The notes below the pieces were generated by a model, which saw nothing but the letters and a program-made list of their open reading frames with translations, was not told the DNA's origin and ran no database searches. A program made the position numbers and the translations under genes. 64,000 nucleotides of DNA from Chromobotia macracanthus (taxonomy: Eukaryota; Chordata; Actinopteri; Cypriniformes; Botiidae): assembly GCA_036877525.1 (NCBI GenBank), contig JAZGTH010000008.1, positions 6,427,001-6,491,000 of the forward strand, given 5' to 3'. Below, piece by piece: positions 38,888-52,400 of the stretch. The first letter of the stretch is position 1, and the number at the start of each line of letters is the position of its first letter.

Positions 38888-38895
38888 CTTATAAG
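38888..38895 (-). promoter_or_regulatory. TATA box of the rhodopsin gene
   Basis: CTTATAAG (palindromic) about 170 nt upstream of the opsin ATG on the minus strand. It would place the start site near 38,860 with a roughly 140-nt 5' UTR. Confidence 0.5.
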
Positions 38896-38899
38896 GTAG

Positions 38900-38965
38900 T
38901 TGTGGATTGTGTCTGTCTGTGTCAATTAGGTTGACACTGATCAGTTAGCATAGAGCAATGCTATT
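38900..38965 (-). promoter_or_regulatory. Rod-opsin-like proximal control region
   Basis: Just upstream of the TATA box are CAATTA/TAATTG (38,923-38,928, Ret-1/PCE-like), CAATCC on the minus strand (CRX-like but imperfect) and TGCTAACTGATCAG on the minus strand (NRL/MARE-like half-site). Order and spacing recall the vertebrate rod opsin promoter. Motif matches only. Confidence 0.4.
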
Positions 38966-39172
38966 GAGAATTCCAGTGAAAAATGCCTGATTTCAGATTG
39001 GAACAAAGCAGTTCTTATTTCATCCTCTCTCCTTATTCAGTACTTCTATTCCTTGATTTATCTATTGACCTCAAGACAACAATTAAAGCATTCCTACTGT
39101 ACTAATCCAAACTATTTCACTACAAGTCTAGACCAATTTCCCAAAGTACTTTTTGTGAGTTTCTTAACGATG

Positions 39173-39174
<2 letters not shown>

Positions 39175-39205
<31 letters not shown>
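39175..39205. repeat. (TA)n microsatellite
   Basis: Uninterrupted TA run, about 280 nt upstream of the opsin TATA box. Confidence 0.95.
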
Positions 39206-39207
<2 letters not shown>

Positions 39208-39718
39208 TCCCAAGAAAAATGGGGGAGAACAGAAATTAGAGGCTAAACATCAGCAGACACAGCATAGATGCACTTTGAATTTCTTGGTCAATAACTTCCC
39301 ATGCGCCATCTTGTGGTGAGTCCTATAAATGACAATTTAAAAAAAACTGATCAAAATAGTAATTGTTAACCTTTTTTTGAGCATTCCTAGCAATTAGCAA
39401 CCTGTGCTGAAGCCATACTGTGACACACTGATTAACAGTAACTTAGAACTGTTGTATCATATCGTAAAGACATCTCCCTAACCTGTTAACAATAGCTTTT
39501 CATTTAAAATAACAAACATTCAATGAAAGACATAGGTTTAAAGTGTCTTCAAAACAGAGGCAGTTTACAGTGTGTAGTGGGCGCAGACAAACAGCAGTGA
39601 TGTGTTTTATGTAGCAGGCTGTTTAAATGGACAACATAAAGGGCTCTAAGCAGTTCACCCTTGGCACAATGTAGACACGCCCCCTATTGTTGACATGCAA
39701 TCTTGCAAGAGTGTGTAT

Positions 39719-39962
39719 ACTAAAAAAACTTTGCTACCTTAAATGTTTGAGTTTAATCAACTTGACTATACCAATTATTTCAATATAAAAATTTAAATCA
39801 TGACTGGTATATTTAAAAAAAAAAATAGGTTGGGCAATTTTTCAACCATTTCCTTCTTACAGTAACTCCAGACCAGCCAAGATTACAGAGTAAATTGAAA
39901 TGATTGTGCAGCCAGATTGATTAAACTTAAAAATTTAAGGCAGCAAAGTTTTTTTACGGTGT
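39719..39962. mobile_element. MITE-like element with about 40-bp inverted ends
   Basis: Left arm TAAAAAAACTTTGCTACCTT and AGTTTAATCAACTTG is the reverse complement, with few mismatches, of the right arm GATTGATTAAACTT and AAGGCAGCAAAGTTTTTTTA. About 245 bp with no ORF. I recognise the TTTGCTGCCTTAAATTTTTA end as common in cyprinid genomes. Confidence 0.75.
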
Positions 39963-40919
39963 GTGTGTGTATAAAAATATTTTTAAACCTATAACTTACA
40001 AAACACATTCAGTACTTGTCTTTGTGCATTTGTCCTGGAATCGATTCATTGTCCATTTCTCAAGTTATAGTTTTGTTTCTTTAAGATAGCAAATTGCTTT
40101 GCTGTTAAGTTTATCTGTCCCACTTTTTAGCTATATTTAGGCATGCAATATTTAGTTTATAAGTTTTGATGAGCATTGGTTCATGTATTTATTTTTCAAA
40201 CAAATCTATACTGGAAATGCACTACTGAAGAATGAGCCATTGTGCTTTTGCCTCATTCATTTCAAAGACTGTTTTGAAGCAATTTCTGAGACATCAAACA
40301 TGCTCTCTCCTGGAGCTTATGGAGGACTAGCTGTTTGATAGCTTCTGCCTCTTCATTTGACAGGAGAATCGCCCTGGGGAGTTGAATTGTTTTATGCCAG
40401 CAGTGTGTTCAATTATCTCAATGCCTGTGACACAGAAAGACCAAACAAAGTTTCTTCTCACATCAGCAGAACTTCCTGTGTCTCTTTAACAGCTCTCTTA
40501 TCTCTCTCTGGGTCTTCAAGTGCTGGTTCTTCGGATAAAAACTTCAGTACTGCAGTATTTTATTCTGTTATTAATACATCTGGATCAAAAGTTTTTTGTG
40601 GTTATCTGATGGTAACAATCTGTTTCTTTGACAAATTCTGGGTTGCCTCTAGCCAAGAAGGAAGAGGCCACTAGGGGAAGGTATTTCTTGTTTTGTTTTT
40701 TTTTGGTGTTCAGTCCGTTTATTTACGTGCACAATTTTTACATGCACTTACATTTTACAAATTTATCACCTGGATTACATTGTTCAGGTGTTCGCCATTC
40801 CGAAAAAGTTCACCTCTTTTCTAAAACACAATAATGTGCATTAATTACTGTCCTGTTAAAATGATTCTAATATTGAAGTTCTAATATTGTCTGAATTCAG
40901 TTCTTAACAAGGATTTGTC

Positions 40920-41520
40920 TGTGTATGACATCATTCATGTTGCCATTGATGACAGTAATGGTGCTGCAGTTCAGAGTTGGTTTGCATTGGGATTGCACCA
41001 GACATACTTTAGTCCCATCAAACTACAAAGTTTTCTTGTTAAGTTTTCGTGTCTTTTGTTTTCTCACTATTAGAAAACTGCAGATGTGATGTAATTATGT
41101 TTTTTCTGAGTAGTGGTATCACTCTCTCATAGAGAATGAGTCTGTGAAGTTCTGAAATAACTTTTAATGTCTGGATAAACTCACAGGCAAACTGCAGCCA
41201 AAGATTCCTGCAATTTGATTAGGGCTGCAACTGACCTCTTCTCTGACTGGTCTGTTAGGATGCTCTGGTTTTAGTAGTGTCTGGATTGGACAATGCTTTT
41301 TCCATTGTGTCACAATGGACTTCACAGCGCTCCTTGGAAGATTGTCCAGGTATTTTCCAACATTCTATTCCCAGTAGTAATGATAGCCAAACGGATCTGC
41401 TCAATTTTTGATGGGTGACTTTTTTAAAATAGATTTTGCATTGATAGATGCAACAGTAATAAGCTGCTGCTCCTCACAACGGTGAAGTTTAAACTTCTTA
41501 TTCATCTTGTTGTACGTTTG
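40920..41520 (-). pseudogene. Decayed Tc1/mariner-like transposase fragment
   Basis: Minus-strand translation of 41,236-41,334 gives KSIVTQWKKHCPIQTLLKPE followed by HPNRPVREE, which fits the Tc1 helix-turn-helix pattern I..WKK.....TL....RP. Further on, around 41,040-41,120, IPLLRKNIITSHLQFSN resembles the KPLL..KH...RL.FA block. Several stops and frame changes intervene, so it is long dead. Boundaries approximate; no terminal repeats identified. Confidence 0.5.
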
Positions 41521-44209
41521 AACATTTAAATTAATAGTAAGCCTAATAAAGCCTGAATATTTAATGAACTGTATTATGATTAGAAAGTAAGTGTTACACT
41601 ACTGATACTGTTAAAGCTACCTCAGAAGATTCAAGATACCGCAACACCAACAAGTGACAGTTCACAGTTTTCCAGCTAGCTTATATTATTGTAAAAGTTT
41701 CATACATATAATCAATTCTGAAGACATTCTGAATCTGGGCAAAAATTCCATTTCACATTATAACATCACTAAATGAGAGATTTAATTTAATTTAATTTAA
41801 TGGTCATGTCCACCATAATGGTCAATGGTCGAAGTTTAATTTGAGGTCATTAATGTTTTTAAACTTCATGTCCACCGAAATCTTAATCTGTTAACCCTAA
41901 ACCACACACCACATAACCTTCACCCAGATCCTACAGAAAACCTTTCTGAGAAGTGTGTGTTTACCCTTAACGTTAGGCCTCCAACACGCTAAGCTTTGAT
42001 AAATGGTACAGTCCTGCAGTCTGCTGTATATCTTCAGGATTTGTGCATTTAAACAGATACTGTACAGTTCATTTATAACACTGGCCTGACTCTAGGGTTC
42101 ATTTGAACTGTTCTCCCAAATGTTGATTAATCTATTACAAGAAAAATGTGTCACTGTGTTTTGACTCATAGCAGGCGTACAAGTGATAAGCTAGTGAAAT
42201 CTCAGAAGAACAAAGAAAATTGTCCATTTGTCTTGGCAGTAGAGAATAGAGGCAGATATCTGGAGAGTGTCATAAAATTAGTTAGATAAGATGACCACAG
42301 GAGACATTGGTTTCTACTGTCATCATCTGAATTCTCACTTCTGGGGACATTATCCTTATCAATTACTAATAACTATCACTGTTAATGTTATTTATCAGCA
42401 CTATCTGATGTTAGACCCTTTCAGATTGTCAAAGCTTGTCCTCCACTGTAAATCCACTTGATGTATAAGTGGTTATATTTGGAGGTTTTTGGTTATTATT
42501 TTCTAATAAAATCTGAACAATACTGCTGAAGTAGAAAATAACAGGTCAGATGCCAAATACGGTGTGAAATTGTCAAAATATCTATCATTGACATGTGGGG
42601 AGTGGGGTCCCAGAGTCTGAAAACACTAATTATAACACTAATTATATTATCAGCAATTTCAATGAAAAGTACATTTAAAAATATATGAATGTATGACTGT
42701 TTTGTGCTTGATATGCCCCCCTTGTGTTGGCATGGACCCCACAGGATTTTAGTGAAACATGATGATTCATATTATCCCAGCATGATCTGAAAACATTCCA
42801 GTGGAAGTCATCAAATCCTTTTGTACTAAAGAAGCTAATATGGTCAATGTGACACATTTGGTAATATCGATGACCTAAAATACGTTCTGATTTAAAAATT
42901 TTTGGAAATCCTAAATCTGTGTTTTTTTTCTGGAAAAATCCCAAGTTTTCAGTATGGTTCAATGTACATGCATTTGTTTAACGTACTGTACATAATGACT
43001 GTACACACGTTCAAATGTCATTTCCCATTTTTCTCAAGTATCAAAGGGATGCTATCAAGCAGTTCTGGTGTGTTTTAATATTAGACAGGTAGCTGACTTT
43101 ACACAAGCTTTTAAGGGGTAAAGACAGCATCTGCGGACAGGAAATATCTTTCAGAATGCATATTATTTATGCACCCCATCCTTTGATCTGTTCTAAAATT
43201 AACCATGCATTTTCTTCTTCACTGCTATCAAACTTGGTCAGCTTCTCTCCTTTCCTGCTTCAGGACATTTGGCAAGGCAACGTGTCTCTCTCTTTGGGAT
43301 CTTTCTCTTCTCTCTGTCTGCTTAGACTTCCTTCCACAAATTCATCTCAAGGCATGTCTCAGCTAATGAATCTGGTTTATGTTTCAGTTGTTACAGTAAG
43401 GAGTTGTCTACTAGCAGGGAGGAGATTGCATCCTACAGGATGATTACATCTCCAAGATGACAATGCTGGTCTTCTGAGAGAGGTGCGGTAAGGCCTGCAC
43501 AATGAAGCTGGGGTGGGGTCATTTACTCTAGGATGGTGACTGTCATTTCCCTTTGTGGCCTTTGGACACGTTATTCGTAACTTGTACGAGCGAGGAAGTG
43601 GCGTTCGATGTGAAGGTGTTCACAGGATGTCCTGAACATAATGGGTTGGGTCACAGGAGGAAGCGACAAGGCTTACATACTTCTACATACTTGTGACGTA
43701 GCATGCAAGGGAGGGGAACCACTATGGACGTTATTAGTGGCGCAGTGGCCCAGTTCTGTGGGAAAAACCAAGTAAGCATGCTCAGCTGCCTCGTAGAAGA
43801 AAGGCCACTGGCTGCGCCTCTCGGGACATGCAACCTCATTGTGCATGCCTGCTGTGAGAGGAGAAAATAGAACCATTACACACTTGCTTATACATACAAA
43901 ACTTGGCCAAAATACACTGTGCTTTTCTAAGCAGACAGACCATATTTATGGGAATTAAGCAATAAACTATTAAAGAATGGTTTTTGATTGATGCACTTGA
44001 GTTGCATGAAAAGATGTGTTTGTCACTGTTCTTTTTAAATCACTTTTTTATCAGCATTATCATTTTTGCTTTTGCAGTACATTGCTAATATTTTATAACA
44101 TAGTTCTACTGAACAAACATTGTTTAACACTGACGCTACACAGACTATCGTAAAATCCATGTTGTTGCTTTAGAGTTACAGTCATTCCTCGTAAGAACAT
44201 TTAGGCTAC

Positions 44210-44420
44210 ATCGTTTCCCAGATGCAGAGGAACACAATGACGTAGCGTGCTCGTGTTTCTGTGCATGCTTGTGAGTTCAGTAACGTCAGCAGCTGCTAAG
44301 TGTGTTTGGAACTGACCAATGAGAAGAGCAGAGGAAGATGGCAAAGGAAGGGGATGTGAAGAGAGACGTTCTGGGAAGAGGAGATGAAGAAACTTTGGAA
44401 CAGGCTGCGTAAATGACCAC
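44210..44420. promoter_or_regulatory. CRE/CCAAT-bearing patch, possible promoter or enhancer
   Basis: Two CRE-like sites (AATGACGTAGCG near 44,237 and GTAACGTCAGC near 44,281), an ACCAATGAG box near 44,315 and a purine-rich stretch lie within 200 bp in an otherwise AT-rich interval. No linked coding exon recognised. Confidence 0.25.
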
Positions 44421-45619
44421 TCACTTTTCTAAATATTGTGAACGTGATGTCAGAGCAGCATTAGCGTAATATTAGCTTTGTGTTTTCACACACATTAAAG
44501 GTAAAGTGATGTTAAAATGCTTTTCTGTCCTAGCTTAATATGCAGACCAGGGAACTTTGAAACATTTTTAAGCAACTAACTGTGCGACAGCACTTGGTCA
44601 GTGTTGAAAGTTTGGGGTGGGACTGTCTGTTTGTCTGGCCAATGGCAGATGTGGAGGCATGTGTTTCTGGGAAACGTGTTTGTAACACGGTATACTGAAT
44701 AGTTCAGTAGGCCTACTGTTTAAACAAGCTGTGTTGGGTTTCATACATTTTAGTGTTTGAAATGTGTTAATTACCTTTGTCCCCAATAGAATATTAATGT
44801 AGCACAACAGATCTGATCTAGTACCACAGTTTTCATAGTCTGTGATCTCATGCACAGTCAAGCTCTTAAACATAATTGTCCTCTAGTGTGAAAAAGTCTT
44901 ATTCCAATGCAGTCAGGAAACACTGTCTAAAACATTTTACAGCTCTACCAAAAGCACTACTGAGTCATTTTCAGGAACATTGCTGATGCATTTAAGCAGA
45001 CAAGAGACAGTGGCTTTTAACAGGTAATTGGCTGGAATGTCTATCTCGAGTCAAAGGAAAGATAGATGTGGTTTACATAGTTGTCTGTGTGTGAGCTTGT
45101 TTTTGGGGTTGTTTATGAGTGTAGGTGTCATGGTAAGTGATCTAAAACTTATTTATTATGAGTGTATAGCCTGGAGGATTGTCTTCCAGACTAATGTAGG
45201 GGACCACAAACCACTTTAAACATATACCATGGAGTCAATAATAAGGACCCATAAGGATTTGAATAGGCTTGTTTTTCCTTTTGACTTTCAAATTGTTCTT
45301 CATCACCAGCCTGATGCTGAAGATGCTGTTGGGTTAGACTAGAACTTTTACAAAGCAACACATATACCTGTTACAGACAACATTTGCATATTAATAACAG
45401 TCCTGCTTGATTTCTTAATATTACAGTGAAGTTTGAGGAGAATTATAAAGACATTTGAGGTATACTACCATCAAAAATAAGCATTTAATTGTTTACGTTT
45501 CTGTTGTATCTAAAGACTTATTTGAAATTTGACTTGTAGACAAAGTGCCCAGTATACAAAGCAGCTCTTTCAATACTGAAAAATACAAACATATACCCAC
45601 AGAATGAAATGGCCTGATA

Positions 45620-45900
45620 ACAATTTTAAGTTGCAAGAACATTTCCCTAACATTTCCATTTATTAACAAAAACATCAAAATATCAAGTTTTTAAGATGTT
45701 GTGGTAATGTTATTGCTTGGTTAAGCATTTTTAAAACGTTCCACTAACAATTTAAGAATTACGTTTATATGCTAACATTTGTAGAATGTTGGCTAATGAC
45801 ACATATCAATGACATGTAGCATTACTGCAAGAACATTTTTGATACCTTTGAGAGAATGTTAGCTAATATTCTGAGAATGCTTTCTGTTAACTGGGAAATG
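45620..45900 (-). repeat. Interspersed repeat, copy 2 (inverted relative to 7,075)
   Basis: On the minus strand it reads GCATTCTCAGAATATTAGCT, AACATTCTCTCAAAGGTA, then CCAAGCAATAACAT and TTTTTGTTAATAAATGGAAA, the same order as the copy at 7,075-7,405. Class unknown. Confidence 0.65.
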
Positions 45901-46386
45901 TTGTCTATATACATGATGGATGGACCTCCACCATCCACACATGAGCTGATGTTCTTGCTCTCGGTTTGTTGTTCATTTTAAACACCTGCATGTTTTGCTT
46001 TATCTGCTCCAACTGACTTCTCCTCTAGAGTCAGGGCTGAGGGAGAGTGAAAGGTACCAGCGTAATGAGAGGACATGTGGAGAAACATAGATGTTACACA
46101 ACTTCTCTCCCTCACTGTTATTACTTTGCCATTAGGCAAGTGGGAGACTGTTGTTGTAAAAGTACATTCTCTGGATGCTAATACTATCAGCCTGTACGAT
46201 GAAGTGAATATCACAGACGCAAGAGTGTTTTTGTATGTGTGTGTGAGGGAAGAGGTGAGAGGAGACAGATAAATCCTGCCCAGCTGGAAAGGGCTGGTTC
46301 TCAAAGAGGCAGAACATCCAAACATACTCTGGTTTGTGTTACTGAAAAAACTCTGACATTACAGGTGCTGCCCATCTTTCTTTTTT

Positions 46387-46413
46387 CTCTCTCTCTCTCT
46401 CTTTCTTTCTTTC
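46387..46413. repeat. (CT)n simple repeat
   Basis: CT dinucleotide run with CTTT interruptions. Confidence 0.85.
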
Positions 46414-49400
46414 CTGACCTACAGCATTCAGACACTGCATTCATATATAGTCTCATAAACAAGACAGTGAAAACAATATGTAGCTCCTCAAAAATTCCCT
46501 GTAAGGCATCATCCTACTCTTATCATTTTTACTGGCCATTGTTTTTTCATGTCCCTCTTACTCCTTCCTTCTGCCTTTCTTTTCCCTTCTTGTTGTAAAT
46601 AATCTTCATACCACACAAATGCATCCTCAGGGAAGCATTAACACACTGAAGTCTAAAACATTCTATACTGATATTGTCAAAGTTTGGCTCTCTGGTTCTG
46701 TTTCATTTCTTATTGTTTATGGAGATACTGCTATAGAATTAACTATTCTTAGGATTTGACTGTATGGAATAATGAGGTTAATTTTAACTTGTGATGGCTA
46801 CAGGTAGAGGTAAATCTGACTGGATTCTGTCTTTGCTCTAGATTATCATTTCATGTCACACTTTTTTATGCTTTATCAGAGACAATGTCACATATAAACA
46901 GATACAAGTGACCAAAAAGATTGCCACCTTAGTGGTACCAGCTGTCAGGGGCCCACACTGCATATTTCACATACATTATCTTCATTCTTAACAAAGAACG
47001 TCATTTGGAGGTGATGAGTGACATACAGCAGCCCTGAAAAGACTGAGGGAGTGTTTTAGTGAGTTTCTTTGCCTGCACTGTAGTTTTGCTGTTTGTGTGT
47101 TTTTAAATGGAAAATACATTGTGGATGTGCATGTAAGCAACTGAACCAATTGCTGTGTCGCACAGGCTCTTCTGTAAAGGTATTCCTCCCCAGTCAAAAT
47201 GAACACATCTGGGAGTGCACTTCCTGTTTGTTTGTCTGTGTGATCTATGCCAAACAGCTTGTGCTGTGACACTGCATATCCTCCTGCCTTTTTCTTTAAT
47301 CCTCCGTTCCCCATCTTTGCTCCCTTCATTTGTAATTCTGAAGAATTTTTTTAATGTGAATGTAAACTCCCTGCTTCAAGCTGCATATATAGTCCAGTAT
47401 GTGTGTACTGTTTGTGTTTTATATAAATACTGTGTAACTGTCTATTTGCCGGTTTGTTTGTGGTTGACTTCCTCTCTGTTAACTGTGGTACACTTTGATG
47501 GTGTGTGATTCCTTTCGATGGGCTGCTTCCTAACACATCACAATTCTGCAGCTGGAACACGTACATGCACACTGATCTTCTATTTACTGGTTGTGGTTAG
47601 TAGTCTGGTTAGTATTCACTGAATTTGAATGTTTGCATTTGAAACGTTTCCCATGGTTTACCCTCTGAATTCTGCATTCTCACCGTAAATGCTCTCATAT
47701 ATACTTGTTAAGAACTATTGCCTTGTATATAGAATGAATAGAATGAAAGAATACAACAGCTGCTCTTTTTGATACAATGGACCAATGGAGAATATATGGT
47801 TTAATGAACCATGCACCATCTCTAAAGAAGCATACATATGCTGCCTGTAATCTTGGGTTAAAAGCATGCAAAGTGTGTTTTGGATGAAAACTCAGATACG
47901 CAATAGATGCAGTCAACTAAGAGCAAGTTTGAAATGACTGTTAAGGCATTTCCTTGTGATTGTGAATGTGCATTCAAAGTGTATTGACATTTTCCCCACA
48001 TATTGTGTCACACGCATTGCTTGCCTCAGTCTCTCAGCATGAAAAACAGAAGCTGTCATACATTTCTTTTTTTGTCTATTAGGTTGGATTAAAGCAACTT
48101 GTCACATAACTTCTTGCAGTCAAACCTCTAAATTGTCTTTAATACATTAATATGATTAGCAGCTAGTTCTCACATATAGTAGAAAATTGTCTGGCATCAC
48201 TTCCGTATTTCTTTATTGGTTACAGGTCACTCACATTATTAAATTTAAAACAGAGTTCTTTAAAATCGAACCAATCGCAACACAAAAGTAGGAACTCTCA
48301 TCGTCAGCTGGCAGATGTCTCACAGAGGCCACGCCATATACAGTGACTGAAAGGACACCTGGAAAAGTGTTTTTATATAAAAATCTTTATCCCCTCACTT
48401 TTCAATGAGTCAGCTGAAGACCACAGAAGTTTAGAATCTTCTGCACGTCAGCTCTTTCTAAAGTGGTTAACCAGCACACCAAAAAGACCCAGGCAGTGTG
48501 CCTTGAACCCAAGCCAGGTCATCAAACACTCACTGCATCTCCACCTTAATCCACCCCCACGAGCCTTGTTGATCAGGAGAACTTTCACACAGTGCGGCCA
48601 ATGAACAGGAAACAGCAGGAAGGAAGAATTAATAATGCATCCGCCATCAAGAACCCATAGGGTGAAACAAATCTGTATGCAAAGACATCCGTTTATTCAG
48701 ATATCCCTACTTTATTCAGCAGGCTTTATCAGTTCACATTACTCTCTAAAATCGTGTGACCCACTAAATTAGACAATGCTGTTACTAGTATGCTTGGCGA
48801 AAGTTCATGCCCCAAAACCCGACATTGTTCCAGACAGAAATTTCACCCTCCTGTGGCCGGGTCTCGGTGGTCTGATTTATACTAAAGGTCATGGGTGGAG
48901 TATGATGTGGGTTTTGCAGACAAATGGAACAGTGAGAGAAACCGATTATCTGTGTTAACGAGGAGTTGATGATACAGTTTGCATTCTCCAGAATTCCAGG
49001 CCTTTTGGTTGCCTGAGTGTTTGAGGGCTGTGGTCACATGCTATGAGATTAAGGATTAAGGGAAGCCGCTAATTAAAAATCTTAATTACAAAACAAGATG
49101 AGGAAGAATATGTGAAATAGCTCTGAGGTGTTTTTTAAGGCATGAAATCTCCATACTCACAGTGGAAAGTTGAGGGCATTTCAAGCATTTATCGAAATGA
49201 GTGCTTAGAATGGCATGCTGCATGACAAACTGACATGAAAAACAGATTTAAACAGATATCTGTTTTGATATTAATAAATACTGTAGCTATAGCGCAGTGG
49301 TGCCTGGTGGATAGTTTAGTGATGAAATCAATCTTTGCCCTCCTGGAATCTTGGCATTTTAATCTTGTTTGGCTGTCATAATTATCTCATAAATAAAAAC

Positions 49401-52400
49401 ATCTTGACAAGCATGTTAACATACACTTTGAGTCCCAGTCTCCAAAAATAATAGAGCTTTGAACTCTTATTTTTTAAATGGAGCCACAGGAGGCATGCAT
49501 TAGAGAGACAAACTATCTGTCTTTAACCTGTCTCCATTCTTGTTTCATTTCTGTCTTCATGGATTGTTTTTGTTTGAAGTATCTGACCTGAGGTTCAAAA
49601 TGAGGTGCTGGTGCGCTGGGCTTTGTGTGCGGTACGCTGAGGCGCCCTGCATGTACAACAGGTTATTTTTTTGGTCTCTGTTTCTCCTTCTCCCCCCATT
49701 CTGAAATTGAACTGAACATCTGTGTTCCAATGATGTCAGAGGTCATTAACACAGTATAGAGTAAAATGGGAAAAAAAACATTAAGCTCACAGAAAGCTTA
49801 TTTTAGTTTCAGTTTTGTTAGCTTGCTACCATAATACACTTTGCACTGCACTTGTTTTTTTAACATTCACCTTAATTATGATTCATTCAGAATGATCTTA
49901 AATTATAATTAATTAATATTTCATAAATCATTTTTAATGATTATTTAATGATATCTAAATCTGCACCACAAATGGTGCTGTCTGAATTACACATATTGGG
50001 CAGTTTTTTGAGGGGGTTATATGGAGGCAGAAATCTGGTAGCTACTGAGGAGATACAACTACAGAGATGCACCCAAATGTAACAACTCCATCCAAGGGGG
50101 CCACACAACTTCCGCATGTCCTTCACTAACAAATTATTACACAGATTTAATTGGTTGATCATTCAGTGTACAGGTATTTCTGAATAATCATTACTGTTCA
50201 TAACAACATGTCAGACAGCTCATCTGGGTAACCAATATCCTTTTTACTGGTCTCTCGTATCACACTTGGCTGTCTCTCTTGTTTCATAAGTGCTGGTTAG
50301 ATGAAGTAACAGGTGACAAACAGTTTCCAATTGTAGTGATAAATGACCTAGAAGGAATGTGGTTTAATTTTGTGGTGAACATAAAACTTTTGATAGATGC
50401 CTAGAGACTCTCAAATCTCCAGTTAAATAAAACTAAAACTTCACTTGGTAGTACAAGCAATGGGTAAGACACATAAAAAGGACAAGTAACTCAGTCAGTA
50501 GTTTAATCAGTAGTTTAATATTAATATATTAATGATTATTATTGATATAATATTATAATATATAATGAAATATTGTTGCAGTGTTTGTCTGTTTGTTGCT
50601 AGGCCCATTGTTTTGTTCCCTGTAATTGACTGTTTTGGAGTACGCTTTAAAATAATTTGCAGGTAGTATAAAATTAATTTCTTTGCTTATGTATGCCAAA
50701 TTCATCAGCATATTTTATGCAAATTAACACAGCGAGAAACATGTTCAGTGCAATACTGATCTGGGATTACGTCACAGTGTCTCTGTCTGAAATGAACCAT
50801 GGACTCAGCCCTGATGTCACCACAGTCATTTGTGATATGATTAATATCACTAGAATAATTTTTACAACTCTGCTGATTGCATCTTAAACTAAATGATCCT
50901 CTTTAATTAAGCTGGAAGGCATCAATCATAAAGAATGAGAGCATGGCGCATGGGACACTTATGTAAATGTCTAAAACAGCTGTAGCCTATTTTTATATTT
51001 GTGCTAATCAAATGTGATATTCAAATATTACGTGTAGCACAAACATATGGATTTAGACACTGTTAAAAAATTTTCCAATGTCACAATACACTTGGCAGAC
51101 TAATGAGATGAACAGCATGTCCCGGATGAGTTTGTTATACCATATGTTTTTAACGTATCTACACTGAATGTTGATGGAATGTCATACTCATCTCAGAGAG
51201 AAGCAGCTGTTGTCATAATGCAGTACAGTCATGCATAAGCCATCAGAACTCACTTGAATATGGCCTTAATCTTCATGGTGTCTCTGCTCTGAAACTGTGT
51301 TTCAAATAATATTTTGGAAGGTTGCCCACTTATGTTGATTTTTGTTGATTGCCTTAAACATGTTGACAATTTGAGGAGTTTGCTCCAAGGGCAGCCTCGC
51401 GAGAGACTGTGAACGTTTTTTCTCTTTATAAAGTTTGCAGTCGGGTTGTTTTTTTGAAATGTGCTCATCCAGATGCTTTCGATTGTTGTGTTTTAAAAAC
51501 AAAAAAACGGTCTGTTTAAAAAAGGTCAAATAGGCCACATTCCACTAAATGCAGTAATTTCTGTTTTATTTATGATGCACTTTGCTTTTCTTTATAACTT
51601 TTACCCAGCCAGCTCACATTTTATGAGGCAAAAGCTATGCTTTGACCAACTTCCTAAAAAGCTTCTAGCAGCATCTTTGGAGTGGAAATTGCATGCATGG
51701 TAGTAGTCATAAAAGTCTCAGAAAAATAGTCTCATCAAAACCGTATTGCTATCTTTGCAATTAAATGTTGCCTGTGGCCTCTTTTGAATATTATGTATTA
51801 AAATTACATTATTGGCTTGCTTGTAGTGCAATATAAATGTCTGCTAGTTATAAATGCAGACAGCTGGGTTTAAAAACAGAAATGTCTCTAAGATTTTCTC
51901 TAAGGTTTTAATTTAGTATATTTATTGAAATGATCAACAAGGGTCAAGTTTTCATTAACCCACAATTTAAAGTTGGGATATTTATATAAACTCTGAAAGG
52001 TTGAGGCTTGAGCTGCAAAGGAAGTGAAATAATCGTAAACAAGTGAAGCTGCTTCCTCGAGAGCTGAGTTGCACATCTGGAAATCTCTGAAGATTAAACA
52101 TTCACTTTATGAGCTGAACTGAGAATCACTTACAGTACAGAACCAAAAGCAGCTCTACTAAAAGGAGATGGAAGATCTTGGTCTTGGGCTTGGTCTTAGT
52201 TGAAGAGTCACATTGTTAGATGTAATCTCCCATTAGATTGTCATTTATTTGGCAGGATGGGAGGGTGGCAGTTCTAGTCCCAAAGGGGTTTCACATCCCA
52301 CCCATATCTGAGCTTATCTGTTCTATAAACATGAATGATAATGATGAGTCTTGATTCTGAAGGATAACTATTGAGCAAGGGTTTTCTGTCTATTGACGTC

